Part shown: piece after piece, positions 42,386 to 53,535 of the stretch | How the letters are laid out: each line of letters starts with the position of its first letter | How positions within the stretch are numbered: position 1 is the first letter of the stretch | Assembly: GCF_040250305.1 (NCBI RefSeq) | Contig: NZ_CP158190.1 | Span: forward strand, 1,582,001 to 1,646,000 | Length of the DNA stretch: 64,000 nt | Direction of reading: 5' to 3' | DNA from: Peribacillus frigoritolerans | GTDB taxonomy: Bacteria; Bacillota; Bacilli; Bacillales; DSM-1321 | Notes under the pieces: model-generated | What the model saw: the letters and a program-made list of their open reading frames with translations, nothing else | The model's database searches: none | What the model was told of the DNA's origin: nothing | Program-made: the position numbers and the translations under genes

Positions 42386-42651
42386 TACGTCTTTACAGGT
42401 ACTTGGCCCATTTTTGAAAAAAAAGGCTCATTCAAACTAGCAACTGGGATTTTAGAGGCAAGAAGGGTGGGAGAAGTGTAATCGGAAAGCCTTAGTTGAT
42501 TTCTGATTAACAATAGTATATGCCCATTCCCGAATAAAAAACGTAACTTTGAGGTGGATCCGGTAGAGTTACTTGACTTATCTTGATGACAATTATTAAA
42601 TGGGTACATATTAAAAAAGGAAAAAATGAATGAATTGGAAGTGAATCGTTA

Positions 42652-43419
42652 GTGAAAATCGTATTCTTTGATATTGACGGAACATTGCTTGATCATGAAA
42701 AAAAGTTACCTGCTTCAACAAAAAAAGCCATTAAGCAACTGCAGGATAGCGGGGTTTTTGTAGCGATTGCCACAGGAAGGGCTCCGTTCATGTTCGAGTC
42801 CTTAAGGGAAGAGCTTGGCATCGATACATTCGTAAGTTTCAATGGACAATACGTTGTTTTTGAAGGGAAAGTCGTTTATAAAAACCCTTTGAGCAAACCT
42901 GAGATAAAACGGCTCCACGAACATGCTGAAAATAATGAAATCCCGATCGTTTTCATGAATGATGAGACAATGAAATCGAGTGTTCCTCATCATAGCCGAA
43001 TTGAAGAGGCATTAAGCAGCCTGAAGTTTCCCCATCCTGAACATGTGGCAGATTTTTATGAGAACCATGAAATATACCAAGCCTTGTTATTCTGCTCGGA
43101 AGATGAAGAAGGGAACTTTGTTGGGAATTATGATGACTTTCACTTCATTAGATGGCATGAGTATTCCACGGATGTACTTCCATTCGGGGGTTCAAAAGCT
43201 GAAGGCATTAAAATATTAATGGAAAAAGTCGGGTTTGCTCTGGAGGATGTTTACGCCTTTGGAGATGGCTTAAATGATATAGAGATGTTAAAAGTAGCGG
43301 GATATGGCGTGGCAATGGGGAATGCTGGTCAACTTGTGAAGCAAGAGGCCGACTTTGTAACGAAGGATGTCGATGATGATGGCATACTTTTTGGTTTGAA
43401 GGAACTTGAATTGATATAA
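42652..43419 (+). CDS. ykrA: Cof-type HAD-IIB phosphatase YkrA
   Basis: A 255-residue HAD phosphatase. Motif I is FDIDGTLLD (Asp7 nucleophile, Asp9), motif II is AIATGRAP, the C2-type cap lies about residues 85-180, and motifs III/IV are in GGSKAEGIK and FGDGLNDIEML. It should hydrolyse sugar phosphates, FMN or similar metabolites. The GTG start has GGAAGTG about 10 bp upstream. The position between rpoY and def matches ykrA of B. subtilis. Confidence 0.9.
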   Translation: MKIVFFDIDGTLLDHEKKLPASTKKAIKQLQDSGVFVAIATGRAPFMFESLREELGIDTFVSFNGQYVVFEGKVVYKNPLSKPEIKRLHEHAENNEIPIVFMNDETMKSSVPHHSRIEEALSSLKFPHPEHVADFYENHEIYQALLFCSEDEEGNFVGNYDDFHFIRWHEYSTDVLPFGGSKAEGIKILMEKVGFALEDVYAFGDGLNDIEMLKVAGYGVAMGNAGQLVKQEADFVTKDVDDDGILFGLKELELI

Positions 43420-43423
43420 AAAA

Positions 43424-43457
43424 CAAAACCCCCGTCAACCAACTTGCGGGGGTTTTG
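43424..43457. terminator. Bidirectional terminator, ykrA and def
   Basis: Stem CAAAACCCCCG/CGGGGGTTTTG with an 11-nt loop; serves both convergent genes. Confidence 0.88.
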
Positions 43458-43466
43458 CTTATTACG

Positions 43467-44021
43467 TTACCTTTCCACTGCAATAGAATTTTCCGGAATG
43501 GCATAAGGGTCTTCCGGGTTGATATGATCATAGAACATGATTCCATTAAGGTGGTCGATTTCATGTTGAAAGCAAATGGCTGCGATGCCTTTCAGGCGGA
43601 GTTTAACCGACTTTCCTTCCAGGTCGGTACCCACAACCGTTATTCGAGCATAACGGGGCACATAGCCGGAAACGGGACGATTTACGGAAAGGCAGCCTTC
43701 TCCGGATGTCAAGTATGCTTTTTCCACTGAATGGCTAATGAGTTTAGGGTTGAAAAGTGCATAGCTATACAGTTGATCATCTTTTTCTTTCAAATGAACC
43801 GCAATCATCCTTTTTGAAACATTCACTTGAGGTGCAGCCAAGCCAATGCCTGCCCTTAACCCATATATAGCAGCAATATCGGGCTTCTGGCTGTTTTGGA
43901 CATATTCCATCAGGCTGGCTAAAAGTTGTTTATCTTCATATGATGCCGGAAGCGGAACCTCTACCGCGACTTGCCTTAAGATTGGATCGTCTTCATTAAC
44001 AAAATCATCCATGGTTAGCAT
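43467..44021 (-). CDS. def: Peptide deformylase
   Basis: A 184-residue type II deformylase, the DefB/YkrB position. All three active-site motifs are intact: GIGLAAPQ (with a Firmicute insertion), EGCLSV (metal Cys) and QHEIDHLNG (metal His pair and catalytic Glu). It removes formyl groups from nascent proteins; the metal is usually Fe2+. GGGGTG 8 bp before the ATG. It is a monocistronic unit. Confidence 0.95.
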   Translation of the reverse strand: MLTMDDFVNEDDPILRQVAVEVPLPASYEDKQLLASLMEYVQNSQKPDIAAIYGLRAGIGLAAPQVNVSKRMIAVHLKEKDDQLYSYALFNPKLISHSVEKAYLTSGEGCLSVNRPVSGYVPRYARITVVGTDLEGKSVKLRLKGIAAICFQHEIDHLNGIMFYDHINPEDPYAIPENSIAVER

Positions 44022-44261
44022 AATCTTTCACCCCATAAAAATTCTAATAATATGTATAGGGTTATTTTAACAAAAAAAATGCTGAAAGTTAATGGATGGT
44101 CTAATGAAAGAAAAATGGAAGGGATGGAATCAAATCGATTAATTCCTATCCCAACCATTATTTTATTTGCCTGTAGAGGTCTATTAAAAAAAATAGATCA
44201 TTTTTTGTGAATCAGGGTAAATAGTTAACATTTTCGGGTAAAGGTAATAGTAATTACCTGC

Positions 44262-44417
44262 TTAGCATAAGCACGCGCCGACAATGATTAGCAGAATGAA
44301 CAGGACAATGATTATGGCGAAGCCGCTTCCAAAGCCGCAGCCTCCACCATCACCATAACCATAGCTGGGTGCAACGGAAACCGGATAACAACATTCCTGG
44401 TTGGAACCTCCATACAT
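44262..44417 (-). CDS. YjcZ family sporulation-type small membrane protein
   Basis: A 51-residue protein: a Gly/Tyr-rich N-terminal part with CC and C residues, then the family block CGFGSGFAIIIVLFILLIIVG as a single C-terminal membrane helix. YjcZ-family proteins are small and made during sporulation in Bacillus. CGGAGGT 9 bp before the ATG at 44417 decides the start over 44459. Its own role is unknown. Confidence 0.87.
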   Translation of the reverse strand: MYGGSNQECCYPVSVAPSYGYGDGGGCGFGSGFAIIIVLFILLIIVGACLC

Positions 44418-44631
44418 AATTTCATACCTCCGTTTTTGTATTATTAAAATGCTGACCACTCTGATTTGAAACGGTCCCTACAGCCTATGCAGTATGGTTT
44501 AAAGGGTGTAGGCTAGCGCCCAGTAATGAAAAAAACCTGTTCGGAATATTATTGTAACAAGTGTCAGCGGCTTATAAGGGAATTTAGAGAAATATGAATC
44601 TTCGAAGAATTATCAGAAGGAGCTGTCTATT

Positions 44632-45291
44632 TTGAATCGTTTTGGCCCATATGTTATTTTACTTCTTTCTTTAGTGGTCTTGACTGGTTGTTTCAATGGT
44701 TCACCGGAAGAAAGAATCCACAAAATCCTAGAGAAAACTGCAGAAAAGGAAAGTGATTTCACCGAGAATCAAGAGCCTCTTAATGATTTGGAGAAAAAAG
44801 AAAAAGAAAAATATGAGAAAATCATTAAACTTGGATTGGATGATTATGAACAGATCGTCGAGCTCTCAGATGAAGCAACCAAGAATATCGACCAAAGGGA
44901 AGAAATAATTGAAAAGGAACAAAGCAGTATGCAATCCTCAAAAGAACAATTCAATCAGATTGACGAACAAATCGGGAAAATAGAGGATGAAAAGATAAAA
45001 AAAGAAGCGACTGAAATGAAAAAGGTCATGAGTGAGCGCTATAGCACCTACGATAATTTATATGATGCCTATCAACAAAGTCTGGCTTATGATCGTGAAT
45101 TATATGAACTGTTTAAAAAAGAGGATTTGAAAATGGATGAATTACAAATGCAAATCGAGAAAATCAATACTTCTTATACAAAAGTTTTAAAAGCGAATGA
45201 GGAATTTAATGCATTAACGGAAAAATCAAATCAAAAAAAAGAAAGTTTTTATGATAGTTCCGGCATAGAAATGGCTGATTCAACAAAATAA
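44632..45291 (+). CDS. ykyA: YkyA-like cell-wall-associated lipoprotein
   Basis: A 219-residue lipoprotein. The signal peptide ends in the lipobox LTGC; the rest is highly charged and helical, with long coiled-coil stretches (KEKEKYEKIIKLGLDDYEQIVEL.., QSSKEQFNQIDEQIGKIEDEKIKKEATEM). This is the YkyA putative cell-wall-binding lipoprotein family, located upstream of pdhA as in B. subtilis. It starts at TTG with AGAAGGAG upstream. Its function is not established. Confidence 0.85.
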   Translation: MNRFGPYVILLLSLVVLTGCFNGSPEERIHKILEKTAEKESDFTENQEPLNDLEKKEKEKYEKIIKLGLDDYEQIVELSDEATKNIDQREEIIEKEQSSMQSSKEQFNQIDEQIGKIEDEKIKKEATEMKKVMSERYSTYDNLYDAYQQSLAYDRELYELFKKEDLKMDELQMQIEKINTSYTKVLKANEEFNALTEKSNQKKESFYDSSGIEMADSTK

Positions 45292-45302
45292 TATAAATAA
45301 TG

Positions 45303-45338
45303 ATGGGCTGTGATCCTCAATCACAGCCCATATTTTAT
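45303..45338 (+). terminator. Terminator of ykyA
   Basis: Stem ATGGGCTGTGA/TCACAGCCCAT with a TCCTCAA loop and a T-rich tail. Confidence 0.85.
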
Positions 45339-45464
45339 TCCACCCAGTCCATTTATGGACTGAAAATTTCTAGAATGATCTTTTTTTGTGTAACCAAATT
45401 GATGTGAGATTTTATACCTGTACTAAAAAAAATCGATAATTAAAAATCTAACAGCAGCGTTATA

Positions 45465-45478
45465 TGAAAGCGTTTGAA
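45465..45478. promoter_or_regulatory. cre-like (CcpA) site
   Basis: TGAAAGCGTTTGAA matches the cre consensus TGWAANCGNTNWCA at 12 of 14 positions (mismatches at the last W and C). It is about 460 bp before pdhA and may be chance. Confidence 0.3.
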
Positions 45479-45699
45479 CGTTTTTTTGGAATATTATTCC
45501 GAAGCCTCAAATGCCTTTAGTTAAAGCGGTTTTGGAATCGATGGGATATGCGGGGGAATTGAAATGTTATCCTTCGCCAACCTTAAATCGATAAAGACGT
45601 AAATTTTAATAGTACAGTTGTAAAGTGAAAACTAATACAGAGAAGAAGTATGAGTGCTGGAAATTCTATTAAATCAAAATTATAAGGAGCTCCAAGTGA

Positions 45700-45729
45700 T
45701 TGACTTGATGTTAATTCATCTTGTAAACT
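45700..45729 (+). promoter_or_regulatory. Weak candidate promoter of pdhABCD
   Basis: TTGACT (45700-45705), 18-bp spacer, TAAACT (45724-45729). A leader of about 200 nt would follow. Weak -10. Confidence 0.3.
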
Positions 45730-45842
45730 TAATCTATAAAAATTCTTGTATCATTTTCCTTGATTTTTTTTATGGTACAGAATAAGATTGAGACATATTA
45801 AGCATATCCACGTTTGAGGGATTGGTCTTAAGGGAAAAATAA

Positions 45843-47051
<1,209 letters not shown>

Positions 47052-47054
47052 GCC

Positions 47055-48032
47055 ATGGCTCAATTGACGATGATTCAAGCAATTACAGAAGCATTACGCA
47101 CAGAACTTAAAAATGACGAGAATGTACTCGTTTTTGGGGAAGATGTTGGTCTTAATGGAGGAGTTTTCCGTGCAACGGAAAATCTTCAAAAAGAATTCGG
47201 TGAAGATCGTGTATTCGATACACCTCTAGCTGAATCTGGAATCGGTGGATTAGCGGTCGGTCTTTCTTTACAAGGTTTCCGTCCTGTTCCTGAAATTCAA
47301 TTCTTCGGATTTGTATATGAAGTAATGGATTCCGTAAGCGGTCAGCTTGCTCGTATGCGCTACCGTTCAGGCGGACGTTACAGTGCACCTGTTACAATTC
47401 GTTCACCTTTTGGAGGAGGAGTGCATACACCGGAAATGCATGCTGATAGCTTAGAAGGTTTAATGGCTCAGCAACCAGGGTTAAAAGTAGTTATCCCTTC
47501 CACTCCTTACGATGCAAAAGGCTTATTGATTTCTGCGATTCGTGATAATGACCCTGTCATTTTCCTTGAGCACATGAAATTGTACCGTTCTTTCCGTCAG
47601 GAAGTTCCTGAAGAAGAATATACAATTCCATTAGGAAAAGCGGACGTGAAAAGAGAAGGAACGGATTTATCCATTATTACGTATGGTGCGATGGTGCAGG
47701 AATCCATCAAGGCAGCTGAGGAATTGGCTAAGGATGGTCATTCCGTCGAAGTGGTCGACTTACGTACTGTATCTCCATTGGATATCGATACAATCATTGC
47801 TTCTGTAGAAAAAACAGGACGCGCTATCGTTGTTCAAGAAGCACAAAAGCAAGCTGGTATAGCAGCAAATGTTGTAGCGGAAATTAACGAACGTGCCATT
47901 TTAAGCTTGGATGCTCCAGTACTGCGAGTGGCGGCAGCTGATACGGTATTCCCGTTTTCACAAGCTGAAACAGTATGGCTCCCTAATTATAAAGACATTA
48001 TTGAAACGGCGACTAAAGTCTTGAAGTTTTAA
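47055..48032 (+). CDS. pdhB: Pyruvate dehydrogenase E1 beta
   Basis: A 325-residue partner of E1 alpha. It starts [18 protein letters not shown] and shows [34 protein letters not shown] and the C-terminal transketolase domain ([13 protein letters not shown]). It forms the alpha2beta2 E1. The gap to pdhA is only 3 bp; AAGGAG lies at the end of pdhA. A 120-bp gap with a hairpin follows before pdhC. Confidence 0.96.
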   Translation: MAQLTMIQAITEALRTELKNDENVLVFGEDVGLNGGVFRATENLQKEFGEDRVFDTPLAESGIGGLAVGLSLQGFRPVPEIQFFGFVYEVMDSVSGQLARMRYRSGGRYSAPVTIRSPFGGGVHTPEMHADSLEGLMAQQPGLKVVIPSTPYDAKGLLISAIRDNDPVIFLEHMKLYRSFRQEVPEEEYTIPLGKADVKREGTDLSIITYGAMVQESIKAAEELAKDGHSVEVVDLRTVSPLDIDTIIASVEKTGRAIVVQEAQKQAGIAANVVAEINERAILSLDAPVLRVAAADTVFPFSQAETVWLPNYKDIIETATKVLKF

Positions 48033-48091
48033 CAATCTTAAGTAATGGAATGAATGTCCTGCTTGGGAAAGTAGTTTTGCATTAACGGTAA

Positions 48092-48111
48092 TGCAAGATA
48101 AAGGACTTTAT
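48092..48111 (+). repeat. Hairpin in the pdhB-pdhC gap
   Basis: Perfect 8-bp stem TTGCATTA/TAATGCAA with an ACGG loop in the 120-bp gap. No T run follows, so it is more likely an mRNA processing or stability element than a terminator. Confidence 0.45.
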
Positions 48112-48152
48112 TCAAAGCACTAAGTATGATTTAATATAGGAGGTTGAACTCA

Positions 48153-49511
48153 GTGGCATTCCAATTTAGACTCCCTGATATCGGAGAAGGTATACACGAA
48201 GGTGAAATAGTGAAATGGTTTGTAAAACCAGGAGATAAGATTCAAGAGGATGACGTGCTTTGCGAGGTTCAAAACGATAAGGCCGTTGTTGAAATCCCAT
48301 CACCGGTGGAAGGTACCGTTGAAGAAATCCTTGTTCAAGAAGGAACGGTTGCCGTTGTTGGCGATGTGCTTGTAACTTTCGATGCTCCAGGTTATGAAAA
48401 TCTTCAGTTTAAAGGGGATCATGGAGAAGAAGCGAAGGCAGAAGGCGAGAAGAATACGGAGGCCCAGGTTCAAGCAACTGCTGAAGCTGGACAGGAAGTC
48501 AAGAAAGAGGCTGCTCCGGTTCAAGAAAATAGCGGAGTAACGGGCGCGGGAGCACAACCACAGGTTGAGGCAGATCCTTCACGACGTATTATCGCCATGC
48601 CTTCTGTCAGGAAATATGCACGCGAACAAGGGGTAAACATTCGTGAGATCTCTGGTTCTGGGGATAACGGCCGCATCATGAAAGAAGACATAGATGCTTT
48701 CAAAAACGGCAAAACCGCTCCACAGCAACCAGCAGCTCAAAGTGAAGCTTCACAACAAAATGATACGGAAACAACCGAAAAACAAAAAGTTTCAATTCCA
48801 GAAGGGCAATATCCTGAAACTCGCGAGAAAATGAGCGGTATGAGAAAAGCGATCGCAAAAGCAATGGTTAAATCCAAGCAGACAGCTCCGCATGTAACAT
48901 TAATGGATGAAGTCGATGTGACGCTATTGGTTGCTCACCGTAAGAAATTCAAGGAAATTGCTGCAGAAAAAGGAATCAAGCTTACATTCCTACCTTATGT
49001 TGTTAAAGCGTTAACAAGTGCATTACGTGAATTCCCTATGCTAAACACATCATTTGATGATGAAGCTAGTGAGATTATCCATAAACACTATTACAATATC
49101 GGAATTGCGGCAGACACAGATAAAGGACTGCTCGTTCCAGTTGTAAAAGATGCAGATCGTAAATCAACTTTTGCTATTTCACAAGAAATTAACGAATTAG
49201 CGACGAAAGCCCGTGACGGCAAATTGGCTCCTAACGAAATGAAAGGTGCTTCTTGCTCCATTACGAATATCGGTTCCGCAGGCGGTCAATGGTTCACACC
49301 TGTAATCAATCATCCAGAAGTTGCCATTCTAGGGATTGGACGCATTGCCGAAAAAGCAATTGTACGCGACGGGGAAATTATCGCCGCTCCAGTTCTGGCA
49401 TTATCACTGAGCTTTGATCACCGCATGATTGATGGAGCAACAGCTCAACATGCATTGAATCATATCAAAAAGTTATTGAACGACCCAGAATTATTGTTAA
49501 TGGAGGCGTAA
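48153..49511 (+). CDS. pdhC: Dihydrolipoyl acetyltransferase (E2)
   Basis: A 452-residue E2. One lipoyl domain (residues 1-80; lipoylated Lys in [11 protein letters not shown]), a Glu/Ala linker, the E1/E3-binding domain ([31 protein letters not shown], about 145-180), a second linker and the catalytic domain ending in [15 protein letters not shown], with the active His and Asp. It starts at GTG with GGAGG about 9 bp upstream, as in B. subtilis; the TTG at 48144 lies in the ribosome binding site. It is the core of the complex. Confidence 0.95.
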   Translation: MAFQFRLPDIGEGIHEGEIVKWFVKPGDKIQEDDVLCEVQNDKAVVEIPSPVEGTVEEILVQEGTVAVVGDVLVTFDAPGYENLQFKGDHGEEAKAEGEKNTEAQVQATAEAGQEVKKEAAPVQENSGVTGAGAQPQVEADPSRRIIAMPSVRKYAREQGVNIREISGSGDNGRIMKEDIDAFKNGKTAPQQPAAQSEASQQNDTETTEKQKVSIPEGQYPETREKMSGMRKAIAKAMVKSKQTAPHVTLMDEVDVTLLVAHRKKFKEIAAEKGIKLTFLPYVVKALTSALREFPMLNTSFDDEASEIIHKHYYNIGIAADTDKGLLVPVVKDADRKSTFAISQEINELATKARDGKLAPNEMKGASCSITNIGSAGGQWFTPVINHPEVAILGIGRIAEKAIVRDGEIIAAPVLALSLSFDHRMIDGATAQHALNHIKKLLNDPELLLMEA

Positions 49512-49514
49512 ACA

Positions 49515-50927
49515 ATGGTAGTAGGAGATTTTCCAATCGAAACAGATACTTTAGTGATCGGTTCAGGCCCAGGGGGATATGTTGCCGCAATTCGCGCAGC
49601 ACAGCTTGGACAGAAAGTAACGGTCGTTGAAAAAGGAACAATCGGCGGAGTTTGTTTGAATGTAGGCTGTATCCCATCGAAAGCTTTAATTTCGGCTGGA
49701 CACCGTTTCCATGAAGCTCAGCATTCAGAAGATATGGGTATCTTTGCAGAAAAAGTTACGGTTGATTTTTCTAAAGTACAAGCTTGGAAAGGTTCTGTTG
49801 TCAAAAAATTAACAGGCGGTGTAAGCAGCCTATTAAAAGGCAATAACGTTGATGTTGTAACTGGCGAAGCTTATTTCGTTGATGAAAACAGCATCCGTGT
49901 TATGAATGATGACTCAGCCCAAACATATACATTTAAAAACGCAATCATCGCCACTGGCTCATCGCCAATCGAGATTCCGTCATTTAAATATACGAAACGT
50001 GTACTTAATTCCACTGGCGCTCTTGCTTTGGAAGAAGTTCCAAGTTCGATCGTAGTAATCGGCGGAGGTTACATCGGAACTGAGCTTGGCGGAGCATTCG
50101 CAAGCTTTGGCACTAAAGTGACCATCCTTGAAGGTACGGAAGAAATCCTTTCTGCAGGCTTTGAAAAACAAATGGCAGCACTTGTTAAGCGTAACCTTAA
50201 AAACAAAGGTGCTGAAATTGTCACTAAAGCTAATGCTAAAGGCGTGGAAGAAACTGAAACAGGCGTAACAGTTACTTATGAAGTAAAAGGCGAAGAGAAA
50301 AAAGTTGAAGCCGATTACGTTTTAGTAACAGTTGGACGTCGTCCAAATACTGCAGAAATCGGCCTGGAACAAGTCGGTATCAAAATGACTGACCGAGGTT
50401 TAATCGAAACGGATAAACAATGCCGTACAAGCGTGAAAAACATTTACGCAATCGGTGATATCGTTTCTGGGCCTCAGTTGGCTCATAAAGCTTCTTATGA
50501 AGGTAAAATTGCAGCTGAAGCCATTGCAGGACATTCATCTGAAATCGACTATCTTGCTATTCCGGCTGTTGTATTCTCTGAACCGGAACTTGCTTCTGTC
50601 GGTTACAATGAAAAAGAAGCGAAGGAAGCTGGAATCGAAGCGCTTGCTTCTAAATTCCCATTCGCTGCAAATGGACGTGCTCTTTCCTTAAATAATACGG
50701 ACGGATTTGTGAAGCTTATTACTCGCAAAGAAGACGGATTGGTTATTGGAGCACAAATTGCAGGACCAAACGCTTCTGATATGATTGCAGAACTTGGTTT
50801 GGCTATCGAAGCAGGAATGACTGCCGAAGATATAGCAATGACAATCCATGCACATCCAACATTAGGGGAAATCACAATGGAAGCTGCTGAAGTTGCCCTT
50901 GGAACGCCTATCCACATCATTAAGTAA
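49515..50927 (+). CDS. pdhD: Dihydrolipoamide dehydrogenase (E3)
   Basis: A 470-residue flavoprotein. FAD motif [10 protein letters not shown], redox disulfide [17 protein letters not shown] motif [10 protein letters not shown], and the C-terminal dimerisation domain with HAHPTLGE, which contributes the catalytic His. It reoxidises lipoamide of E2 with NAD+. Only 3 bp after pdhC. A strong terminator follows the operon. Confidence 0.97.
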   Translation: MVVGDFPIETDTLVIGSGPGGYVAAIRAAQLGQKVTVVEKGTIGGVCLNVGCIPSKALISAGHRFHEAQHSEDMGIFAEKVTVDFSKVQAWKGSVVKKLTGGVSSLLKGNNVDVVTGEAYFVDENSIRVMNDDSAQTYTFKNAIIATGSSPIEIPSFKYTKRVLNSTGALALEEVPSSIVVIGGGYIGTELGGAFASFGTKVTILEGTEEILSAGFEKQMAALVKRNLKNKGAEIVTKANAKGVEETETGVTVTYEVKGEEKKVEADYVLVTVGRRPNTAEIGLEQVGIKMTDRGLIETDKQCRTSVKNIYAIGDIVSGPQLAHKASYEGKIAAEAIAGHSSEIDYLAIPAVVFSEPELASVGYNEKEAKEAGIEALASKFPFAANGRALSLNNTDGFVKLITRKEDGLVIGAQIAGPNASDMIAELGLAIEAGMTAEDIAMTIHAHPTLGEITMEAAEVALGTPIHIIK

Positions 50928-50938
50928 TTGAGTTATAT

Positions 50939-50972
50939 AAAAGCGTACTGCTAATGCAGTACGCTTTTTTTT
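50939..50972 (+). terminator. Terminator of pdhABCD
   Basis: Perfect stem AAAAGCGTACTGC/GCAGTACGCTTTT with a TAAT loop and extra T. Confidence 0.92.
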
Positions 50973-51206
50973 GGCCGGATTAAAAAAATGAAGGATGACT
51001 CCCCATTCATGATTTTCTTCACACTAGTTAAATGAAAAGGACAAAAAGGGCATAAGCTATAAAAAGGACTTCTTACTTTTTTCCTTGAAAGGGTTTGAAA
51101 AAGTTAATAGAGGATAAAAAATAAGATGAGCGATGTGCTATAGGAATATTTTTTGCCAATAAAAAGATCATGGCTGATATATTCATATTAAAATGAGGTG
51201 GATCAC

Positions 51207-51455
51207 TTGAAAAACTATCTGGTAATCCTCTTTCAACTAATCGTTTGGAGCGGGTATACATTAGTTGAATGGCTGTCTGTTAACGATCGATTCGTTTTCA
51301 AAGTATTCATGTTTCTGGTCTTTTCTTATTTAGCCATCTACATTGGTAAGATGATTTTAAAATCCAATAGACGAACCATGCTTGTTACCGTGATAAGTCT
51401 ATTATGTTACGGGATTTTGCAAATCCTTTTGGAAACGCTGGTACCCGTTTATTGA
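51207..51455 (+). CDS. Small membrane protein, unknown
   Basis: An 82-residue hydrophobic protein with three predicted membrane helices (about 4-22, 28-46 and 55-80). It starts at TTG with AATGAGGTGG upstream; the GTG at 51198 is inside the ribosome binding site. It lies 46 bp before the deacetylase gene and may be cotranscribed with it. I do not recognise the family. Confidence 0.65.
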   Translation: MKNYLVILFQLIVWSGYTLVEWLSVNDRFVFKVFMFLVFSYLAIYIGKMILKSNRRTMLVTVISLLCYGILQILLETLVPVY

Positions 51456-51501
51456 ATTTTTAAGTAAGCCGCAATGACACACAATCAACCACGGAGGAAT
51501 C

Positions 51502-52329
51502 ATGATTAACAAAGTAGTAGCATTATTTACATTTGTATCATTTTTATTGATGGCTTGTAATGATCCGAGTTCCGGTCAAACTGAAAATGAGAATCAAAAA
51601 AGTGTTGAAACGACCACAACGATCCAAGATGAAAGCCATCAAGAGAAAGATTTGAAAAAAGAAACGTCAAAAACAATTGGCGAAAGGAATGTAAAGGCAG
51701 AATATCGGGTGAATAAAGAGAATTGGTCATTTAAACCGATTGGGGATGCAAATCCGAAAGTTGTGTTGTTAACATTTGATGATGCACCTGATAAATATTC
51801 CCTGGCAATCGCCCAAACCCTGAAGCGACTTAAAGTACCTGCAATATTTTTCGTGAATGGTCACTTTCTTGAAAATGATGAAAATAAAGCGATGCTAAAA
51901 GAAATTTATGAAATGGGTTTTTCTATCGGCAATCATACTTATTCCCATGTGAATTTAAAAGAGTTGACCGAAAAGGAACAGGAGCGGGAAATCGTAAAAT
52001 TGAACAATTTGGTTGAGGGCATTACAGGGGTACGCCCTAAGTACTTCAGGGCGCCATTTGGATCGAATACCGAGCATTCAAAAAAAGTCGCTGAGAAAGA
52101 AAAAATGTTGGTCATGAACTGGACATACGGATATGACTGGGAAAAAGAGTATCAGGATAAAAAAGCTTTAACGGAAATCATGTTGAACAGCCCTTATTTA
52201 GGAAATGGCGCGAACTTACTGATGCATGACCGGAAATGGACGAGTGAAGCGATAGAGGATATCGTGAAAGGTTTTCAAAAGAAAGGTTATGAGATCCTTG
52301 ATCCAAAATTAATTGAAACGCCTGCATGA
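51502..52329 (+). CDS. Polysaccharide deacetylase family lipoprotein
   Basis: A 275-residue NodB-domain protein. The lipobox is LMAC near residue 18; a Ser/Thr-rich linker follows, then the catalytic domain: LTFDDAPDKYS (motif 1), IGNHTYSHVNL (motif 2 with His ligands), YFRAPFGS (motif 3) and LLMHDRK (motif 5). It should remove acetyl groups from peptidoglycan or another cell-wall glycan outside the membrane. Motif 1 has TFDDAP as expected, so activity is likely. GGAGGAATC precedes the ATG. A terminator overlaps its stop codon. Confidence 0.88.
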   Translation: MINKVVALFTFVSFLLMACNDPSSGQTENENQKSVETTTTIQDESHQEKDLKKETSKTIGERNVKAEYRVNKENWSFKPIGDANPKVVLLTFDDAPDKYSLAIAQTLKRLKVPAIFFVNGHFLENDENKAMLKEIYEMGFSIGNHTYSHVNLKELTEKEQEREIVKLNNLVEGITGVRPKYFRAPFGSNTEHSKKVAEKEKMLVMNWTYGYDWEKEYQDKKALTEIMLNSPYLGNGANLLMHDRKWTSEAIEDIVKGFQKKGYEILDPKLIETPA

Positions 52330-52359
52330 GCCAATTTAGGCAATCTGCAGGTTTTTTAT
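52321..52359 (+). terminator. Terminator overlapping the deacetylase stop
   Basis: Stem CCTGCA/TGCAGG with a secondary inner pairing (GCC/GGC) and six T. The stop codon lies in the left part of the hairpin. Confidence 0.7.
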
Positions 52360-52790
52360 TTCCTTGGATAATAATACATCACCCGTTTATTGAAGAGGTG
52401 AAGCTGTGCCCGTAATTTCTTTGCAAGGAACTTGCACAATTCATTTGCTTTTCCCTTATCACCGAAAGTGGCTGTTTCAGGGAGGGTGAATTGGATATAG
52501 GATTGAATCCGCTCAGATCCATCTTCATCCTTAACGATCTCTTGGTCGACGCCTATCAATATCATGTGATATCGATCTTCTTTGGATTGGAGGTATATGG
52601 CCTTATCTTTCATTCTTGCCGGTTCTTTCATTTCATAAGGAAATGCCTTCTTATCATAGTCCCAATCCAGCTGCTTTCCGGTTTTCGCTGTGATCATTCG
52701 ATAATAGTTCAGCAATTCTTTCACGTCTTCGATGGTTACAGTTCCTTTCGCGGCCTCAGGAACAAGTTTGATATAGGCATTTTCAGTCAT
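52356..52790 (-). CDS. Hypothetical protein (possibly DUF1885)
   Basis: A 144-residue soluble protein beginning MTENAYIKLVPEAAKGTVTIEDVKELLNYYRMITAKTGKQLDWDYDKKAFPYEM. AAGGGGGATCCAC before the ATG at 52790 decides the start over 52829. The pattern resembles the DUF1885 family of Bacillus (from memory, not checked). No catalytic motif is visible. It is convergent with the deacetylase gene. Confidence 0.7.
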   Translation of the reverse strand: MTENAYIKLVPEAAKGTVTIEDVKELLNYYRMITAKTGKQLDWDYDKKAFPYEMKEPARMKDKAIYLQSKEDRYHMILIGVDQEIVKDEDGSERIQSYIQFTLPETATFGDKGKANELCKFLAKKLRAQLHLFNKRVMYYYPRK

Positions 52791-53015
52791 GTGGATCCCC
52801 CTTAATAGAATGTAAGAATATATTAACATTTTATGGATGTATTATATACATATCTATATGTAAATGAAAAGGCGAAATTCCTTTTTCACCTTGCTATGCT
52901 GAAGCAAGGAGTATGATGCATTGAGTCAAGGGCCCTTCGTTTATAAATAAATTCCCGTGTTTTAAGAAAGGCTGTTTTCGCATACTTTGTTGCTATTTAC
53001 CAAGTAGTGCGGTGT

Positions 53016-53143
53016 GGTTGATTTCCCCTCCAGATGCTCGCTTTCCGCGGGGCGGGCGGTGAGCCTCCTCGGCGTAAACGCCTGTGGGGTCTCACCTGTC
53101 CCGCTGCTCCCGCAGGAGTCTCGCACTTCCGCTCCAATCAACC
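53016..53143 (-). repeat. Full-length GTTGATT intergenic repeat (128 bp)
   Basis: Starts GGTTGATT and ends AATCAACC, so the ends are inverted repeats. On the minus strand the order is GGAGCGGAAGTGCGAGACTC, CTGCGGGAGCAGCGGGAC, GTGAGACCCCACAGGCG, CGCCGAGGAGGCTCACCGCC and GCGGAAAGCGAGCATCTGGAGG. It resembles the shorter copy at 39751 and, more distantly, the copies at 398 and 11643-12043 (CTCCTGC..GAGACCCCACAG..GCGGAAAGxGAG). An open frame across it (52962-53171) is not a gene. Confidence 0.85.
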
Positions 53144-53267
53144 TTAAATAGTTTCGTTTTAAAAACAACAATCTTTATGAAAAGAGCCTAAAAAAAAGAA
53201 TCAGTCTAACGAACGATTGGAATGCAGTTCTTTCAAGATGATCGTTCATAAAGTGGGGAAAAGTATA

Positions 53268-53278
53268 TATGTTATACT
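53268..53278. promoter_or_regulatory. CcpN operator site 1
   Basis: TATGTTATACT fits the CcpN consensus TRTGHYATAYW at every position (as I recall it). It lies just upstream of the SR1 -35 box, within a longer palindrome AAAAGTATA-TATGT-TATACTTTT (53259-53281). Confidence 0.6.
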
Positions 53279-53285
53279 TTTTAGC

Positions 53286-53314
53286 TTGAAATAATAAATG
53301 TGTTATATTATAAT
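53286..53314 (+). promoter_or_regulatory. SR1 promoter
   Basis: TTGAAA (53286-53291), 17-bp spacer, TATAAT (53309-53314). The start of transcription would be near 53321. Confidence 0.8.
53299..53309. promoter_or_regulatory. CcpN operator site 2
   Basis: TGTGTTATATT again fits TRTGHYATAYW completely. It lies between -35 and -10, 31 bp (three helical turns) from site 1, so both are on the same face of the DNA. Confidence 0.6.
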
Positions 53315-53375
53315 TCATTTAAAGCGGTTACATTATATCAATAATGCATACAATATAGGGGAAGGGGTTGTAAAA

Positions 53376-53501
53376 ATGGGAACTATCGTATGTCAAACTT
53401 GCAATAGCACGATTGAACATTTTGAAGATGAGAAAGTAAGTGTACTATATACACATAATCACAACTGCCAAAGCTGTGATACAGCTGCCTCTGAAAAATA
53501 A
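53376..53501 (+). CDS. sr1P: SR1P, GapA-binding peptide
   Basis: A 41-residue peptide: MGTIVCQTCNSTIEHFEDEK then VSVLYTHNHNCQSCDTAASEK. It has two cysteine pairs (CQTC near the start and CQSC near the end), a metal-binding look, and the family pattern MGTIVCQxC..TIxHFEDEK. In B. subtilis SR1P binds the glycolytic GAPDH (GapA) and strengthens its contact with RNase J1. AAGGGG before the ATG at 53376. It is too short for most gene callers. RNase J1 is encoded at 39.9 kb; GapA is not in the window. Confidence 0.9.
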   Translation: MGTIVCQTCNSTIEHFEDEKVSVLYTHNHNCQSCDTAASEK

Positions 53502-53535
53502 ATCGAAAAAGGATTTCAAGATTAATAGAATTTAA

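Noticed and set aside
52962..53171. Minus-strand open frame of 69 codons (GSSGTGETPQAFTPRRLTARPAE)
   Set aside because: It is a translation of the intergenic repeat at 53016-53143, a well-known source of false proteins; no ribosome binding site.
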